NCBI GenBank assembly: GCA_965218985.1
Contig: CBDCMP010000006.1
Location: 62,001 to 126,000, forward strand
Length of the DNA: 64,000 bases
DNA from: Pseudopedobacter sp965218985
GTDB taxonomy: Bacteria; Bacteroidota; Bacteroidia; Sphingobacteriales; Sphingobacteriaceae
Direction: 5' to 3'
Shown here: positions 61,489 to 64,000 of the stretch, piece by piece
How positions within the stretch are numbered: the stretch's first letter is position 1
Layout of the letters: the number at the start of each line of letters is the position of its first letter
Notes under the pieces: model-generated
Told to the model about the DNA's origin: nothing
Database searches by the model: none
The model's input: the letters and a program-made list of their open reading frames with translations, nothing else
Made by a program: the position numbers and the translations under genes

Positions 61489-62278
61489 ATCCCAATGATA
61501 TTTGTGGTGAAAGACCTAAAACCGGGTGCGAAGCTATGGCGAAATCAAGATCTAAATTTCCATACCTCAATCCAAAACCTGCATATTGCTTAAAGGGGTT
61601 TGCAGAAACACCGCCTCTTAAAGCCAAAAGATCTATAATTTTGTATTCGAGCCCGGTTTTAAAATCTATTTGTGCATCCAGTACCTTTTCTATTTCTGCG
61701 CAGATGAGCAATTGATCGGAGAAAACATAGCTTCCTCCAAATTGGATATGAGCCGGAATGGTTTGATCCTGTTGATCGCCATAATTACTTTGATTTGGAT
61801 TGGCGACATGAGTGGCCAACCATAAATGAGGAGAAAGCTCATATTGAAGACCTGCTTCCACCGAGAAACTATGAGCGTTACCGTAGTTATTGATCTTTAA
61901 TTGATGATGATTAACACTTAGAGCAATCAGTAATTTGGGGCCGAAGGCTTTGGCAAGGGATAAACCCGTTTTAATCTCTCTATAAGCATCCACTCCATAC
62001 GACTGAAAAGAGGCCCCCAACGAAATCTTTTTTAAAGGAATTGCGACTACTGCAGATTGGACACTTAATTCTTTGATATTGAATCTGCTTTCATAACCTA
62101 CAGCAATCATCGGATTTTTTAAAGCTGCGATACCTGCCTGGTTTTTTTGGGTTGACCAAACATCCTGCAAAGCAAGCCCAGCATCTCCCATTGCGGTGAT
62201 GCGTGAACCGTGATTCGATTGAGCTGAGCAGAAAAAAGAGAGCGAAAATAAGATGATTGAAAAGTTGAATTTTTTCAT
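61478..62278 (-). CDS. PorV/PorQ-like outer membrane beta-barrel protein
   Basis: A 266-aa protein with a signal peptide (residues 1-19, FFCSAQ). SRITAMGDAGLALQDVWSTQKNQAGIAALKNP is the N-terminal motif of the UPF0164/PorV-like group, and the rest is alternating strands ending SPQISLGYEF. In T9SS organisms PorV shuttles cargo, but other paralogs have different roles. It overlaps the HhH gene by 11 nt and heads the minus-strand operon to the hydratase gene. Confidence 0.65.
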   Translation of the reverse strand: MKKFNFSIILFSLSFFCSAQSNHGSRITAMGDAGLALQDVWSTQKNQAGIAALKNPMIAVGYESRFNIKELSVQSAVVAIPLKKISLGASFQSYGVDAYREIKTGLSLAKAFGPKLLIALSVNHHQLKINNYGNAHSFSVEAGLQYELSPHLWLATHVANPNQSNYGDQQDQTIPAHIQFGGSYVFSDQLLICAEIEKVLDAQIDFKTGLEYKIIDLLALRGGVSANPFKQYAGFGLRYGNLDLDFAIASHPVLGLSPQISLGYEF

Positions 62279-62294
62279 TTCATCATATTTTTAT

Positions 62295-62312
62295 ATGAAT
62301 TTACAAATTCAT
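62295..62312. promoter_or_regulatory. Perfect 18-bp palindrome in a divergent promoter region
   Basis: ATGAATTTACAAATTCAT has 8-bp perfect arms around AC. It lies between the divergently transcribed PorV-like and metallophosphoesterase genes. It could be an operator, but no regulator is known. Confidence 0.35.
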
Positions 62313-62368
62313 TTTAAATAATTCATAGTTATTCGCTAGATCGGTCAAATTTTTGTAAGTTGAAAGTC

Positions 62369-63418
62369 ATGCCCACTCCTCATCAAATCGTTTACGAAGT
62401 TTTACTCATAGGCGATTCTGGCAATATCAAAAGAAACAAGCCGGATGAAATTTTGGAACTGATGAAGGTGCACCTGCCGAAGAATCAGGAATCAGCGGTG
62501 ATCTTTCTTGGAGATAATGTGTATCCCAAAGGTTTGCCGCCTGAGGGCGACGAATTAAGAGCGGATGCAGAGCAGGTTCTTCTTAATCATCATCGGGCTT
62601 TAAAAGATTACTTAGGCAAAGTTTTATTCATCTCAGGTAATCACGATTGGAATAAAGGGAAAGAGGATGGAATAGAGTATGTTTTGAGACAGGAGAAGTT
62701 CATCCGCTCGCTTTTCAACATGGAGGATGTTTTTATTCCGGAACAAGGCTGCCCGGGTCCGAAAGAGATTAACCTATCAGCGCATTTAGTGATGGTGGCC
62801 ATCAATACCCAATGGTGGGTTCAAAAAGGTTTTAAGCCAATTGGAGCTCATGAGGGTTGTTCGGTGGAGACTGAGGAGGGATTTTACACCCAACTTGAGG
62901 AGATACTGGAAAAAAACAAGCACAAAAGGATTTTGGTGATTGGCCATTATCCCATTTACAGTTATTCGCTACATGGTGGCAGGTATAAATTGAAACACCA
63001 TTTATTCCCATTCACTCTTTATAAAAAGAAAGCGTATCTTCCTTTACCAATTGTTGGTTCCCTTTTACCCTTGTACAGAAAGTATTTTGGTGCCCGGGAA
63101 GATCTCTCCCATCCACGGTTCAGGCATCTAAGAAAACGGTTGAAAGAAATATTTCGAAGATATCCTGGTTTGATCTATGCAGCCGGGCACGAGCATAATC
63201 TTCAGTTCATAGAGAAATACCAAAATAACTTCATCATTAGCGGAGCAGCATCAAAATCAACCTATGTCATGGATAGCAAACATTCAAGATTTGGAATCTC
63301 GGCAAAGGGATTTTTTAAGCTCAAATTCTATGATGATAAGAAAGTGAAAGCGGAAGCGATCATCGTAGATGATGATAACCCGGCAGGAGAATTAATCTAC
63401 GAGGGTTGGATGTTGTAG
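62369..63418 (+). CDS. Calcineurin-like metallophosphoesterase
   Basis: A 349-aa protein (the frame also has an upstream TTG at 62360). Metal motifs are in order: LLIGDSGN (DxG), IFLGDNVYPKG (GDxxY), ISGNHDWNKG (GNHD), IGHYPIYS and AGHEHNLQF (GHxH). This fits the tartrate-resistant acid phosphatase-like branch. No signal peptide. Substrate is unknown. It converges with the lipid kinase gene and their 3' ends overlap by 27 nt. Confidence 0.85.
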   Translation: MPTPHQIVYEVLLIGDSGNIKRNKPDEILELMKVHLPKNQESAVIFLGDNVYPKGLPPEGDELRADAEQVLLNHHRALKDYLGKVLFISGNHDWNKGKEDGIEYVLRQEKFIRSLFNMEDVFIPEQGCPGPKEINLSAHLVMVAINTQWWVQKGFKPIGAHEGCSVETEEGFYTQLEEILEKNKHKRILVIGHYPIYSYSLHGGRYKLKHHLFPFTLYKKKAYLPLPIVGSLLPLYRKYFGAREDLSHPRFRHLRKRLKEIFRRYPGLIYAAGHEHNLQFIEKYQNNFIISGAASKSTYVMDSKHSRFGISAKGFFKLKFYDDKKVKAEAIIVDDDNPAGELIYEGWML

Positions 63419-64000
63419 ACGAGCAGGAATCAAGACTTTCAAAACACCTGGCATGCATTCCAGGTCAATGAGATTCACTTTCCCGCAAATCTCCCCATCA
63501 ATTTGCAATAAGGTTTTTCGCTTACATTTAACAGTGGCTTTTTTACAATGGATAACCTCAAAATATTCAGAAAACTTCAGCTTGTTCCTGAACATTTGAA
63601 CCGCGATGGTAAAAATGTGGATTCTGGGGAATGGCTTTACGATGCAAATCTCAAATCTTCCGTCGTTTAATTTTCCGTCAGGATTGATCACTGCCCCCGT
63701 TCCGTATTTGGTGGCATTGGCGAAGGTGAGCGAGACAGCTTTCACATTTTTGATTTTACCATCATGCGATATTTGAAATCTTTTATAACCGATTAAAAAA
63801 GCTTCATTGAAAAGATGTTTAGCATAAGTGATCAACCCCCGTTTATTATCCAAATGAAAGCGTTTGACTATCCTTGCATTCAGCCCTACATCTGCCAGGT
63901 GGATGGATAACTTGTCATTCACTTTCAACAGGTCTATAGCTACCACCTTTCCTTCTGTGATTAAATTGAGACAGGCATTCAAGTCCTCAGGCATTTGTAA
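63392..64000 (-). CDS. Diacylglycerol kinase-family lipid kinase, C-terminal part (runs off right edge)
   Basis: At least 200 residues of the C-terminal beta-sandwich domain of the DAGK/YegS/BmrU family are visible: LADVGLNARIVKR, VSLTFANATKYGTGAVINP, LNDGRFEICIVKPF and TLLQIDGEICGK. The N-terminal catalytic domain with its GGDGT motif lies beyond the window, so the ATG at 63994 is internal and not the true start. Confidence 0.8.
   Translation of the reverse strand, partial: LQMPEDLNACLNLITEGKVVAIDLLKVNDKLSIHLADVGLNARIVKRFHLDNKRGLITYAKHLFNEAFLIGYKRFQISHDGKIKNVKAVSLTFANATKYGTGAVINPDGKLNDGRFEICIVKPFPRIHIFTIAVQMFRNKLKFSEYFEVIHCKKATVKCKRKTLLQIDGEICGKVNLIDLECMPGVLKVLIPARLQHPTLVD

Overview
The window reads as a low-GC chromosome segment from a Bacteroidota bacterium, most likely family Sphingobacteriaceae (Pedobacter-like). 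The evidence is the gene order nusB - DUF1573 lipoprotein - yajC - YbbR - coaE, two secreted giants with C-terminal type IX secretion (T9SS) sorting domains, ComEC without a zinc site, Bacteroidota-type -7 promoter boxes (TAnnTTTG) at sensible distances from many starts, and frequent TTG starts. No rRNA, tRNA, CRISPR array or complete transposon was found. Genus assignment is inference.

Region 1 (about 1-14 kb) is mostly core housekeeping: the first codons of an ABC exporter at the left edge, leucine dehydrogenase, nusB, DUF1573, yajC, YbbR, coaE, a ligase-exonuclease-like MBL protein, a small DUF5522 protein, a MarR regulator, a coupled ZIP/PAP2/methyltransferase trio on the minus strand, glmM, a cysteine desulfurase, an MBL hydrolase and a GNAT enzyme. 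Region 2 (13.7-21.8 kb, minus strand) holds a redox operon headed by its own MarR regulator (MarR, TrxR-like ferredoxin-NADP reductase, 2Fe-2S ferredoxin, NDH-2, HMG-CoA lyase). A 19-bp palindrome sits on the predicted operon start. An FAD/NAD(P)-binding protein, rlmF and a secreted protein with a TonB-plug-like tail follow.

Region 3 (21.8-55.7 kb) is a large exopolysaccharide (EPS) locus in several divergent transcription units. It has GT2, GT4, GT14 and GT-C-like glycosyltransferases, a Wzx-type flippase, a Wzy/O-antigen-ligase-like protein, a Wzc-like co-polymerase with eroded ATPase motifs, a short TolC-like protein, and a priming phosphoglycosyl transferase with a receiver-like N-terminus preceded by a stand-alone receiver gene. 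Three membrane acyltransferases and one hexapeptide acyltransferase could decorate the polymer. Three related secreted esterases (one lipoprotein, one fused to a glycoside hydrolase plus T9SS tail, one 2305-residue multidomain T9SS protein) and a CE4-like deacetylase could remove or trim decorations. The combination suggests an acylated polysaccharide that is remodelled at or outside the outer membrane.

Region 4 (55.8-64 kb) holds a secreted DUF4412-like protein, a minus-strand operon of a PorV-like barrel, an HhH-plus-barrel protein, ComEC and an enoyl-CoA hydratase, then a metallophosphoesterase and the 3' part of a lipid kinase. Three families of short, dispersed, imperfectly palindromic repeats each occur twice in intergenic DNA. 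One family ends exactly on the start codons of two unrelated genes.
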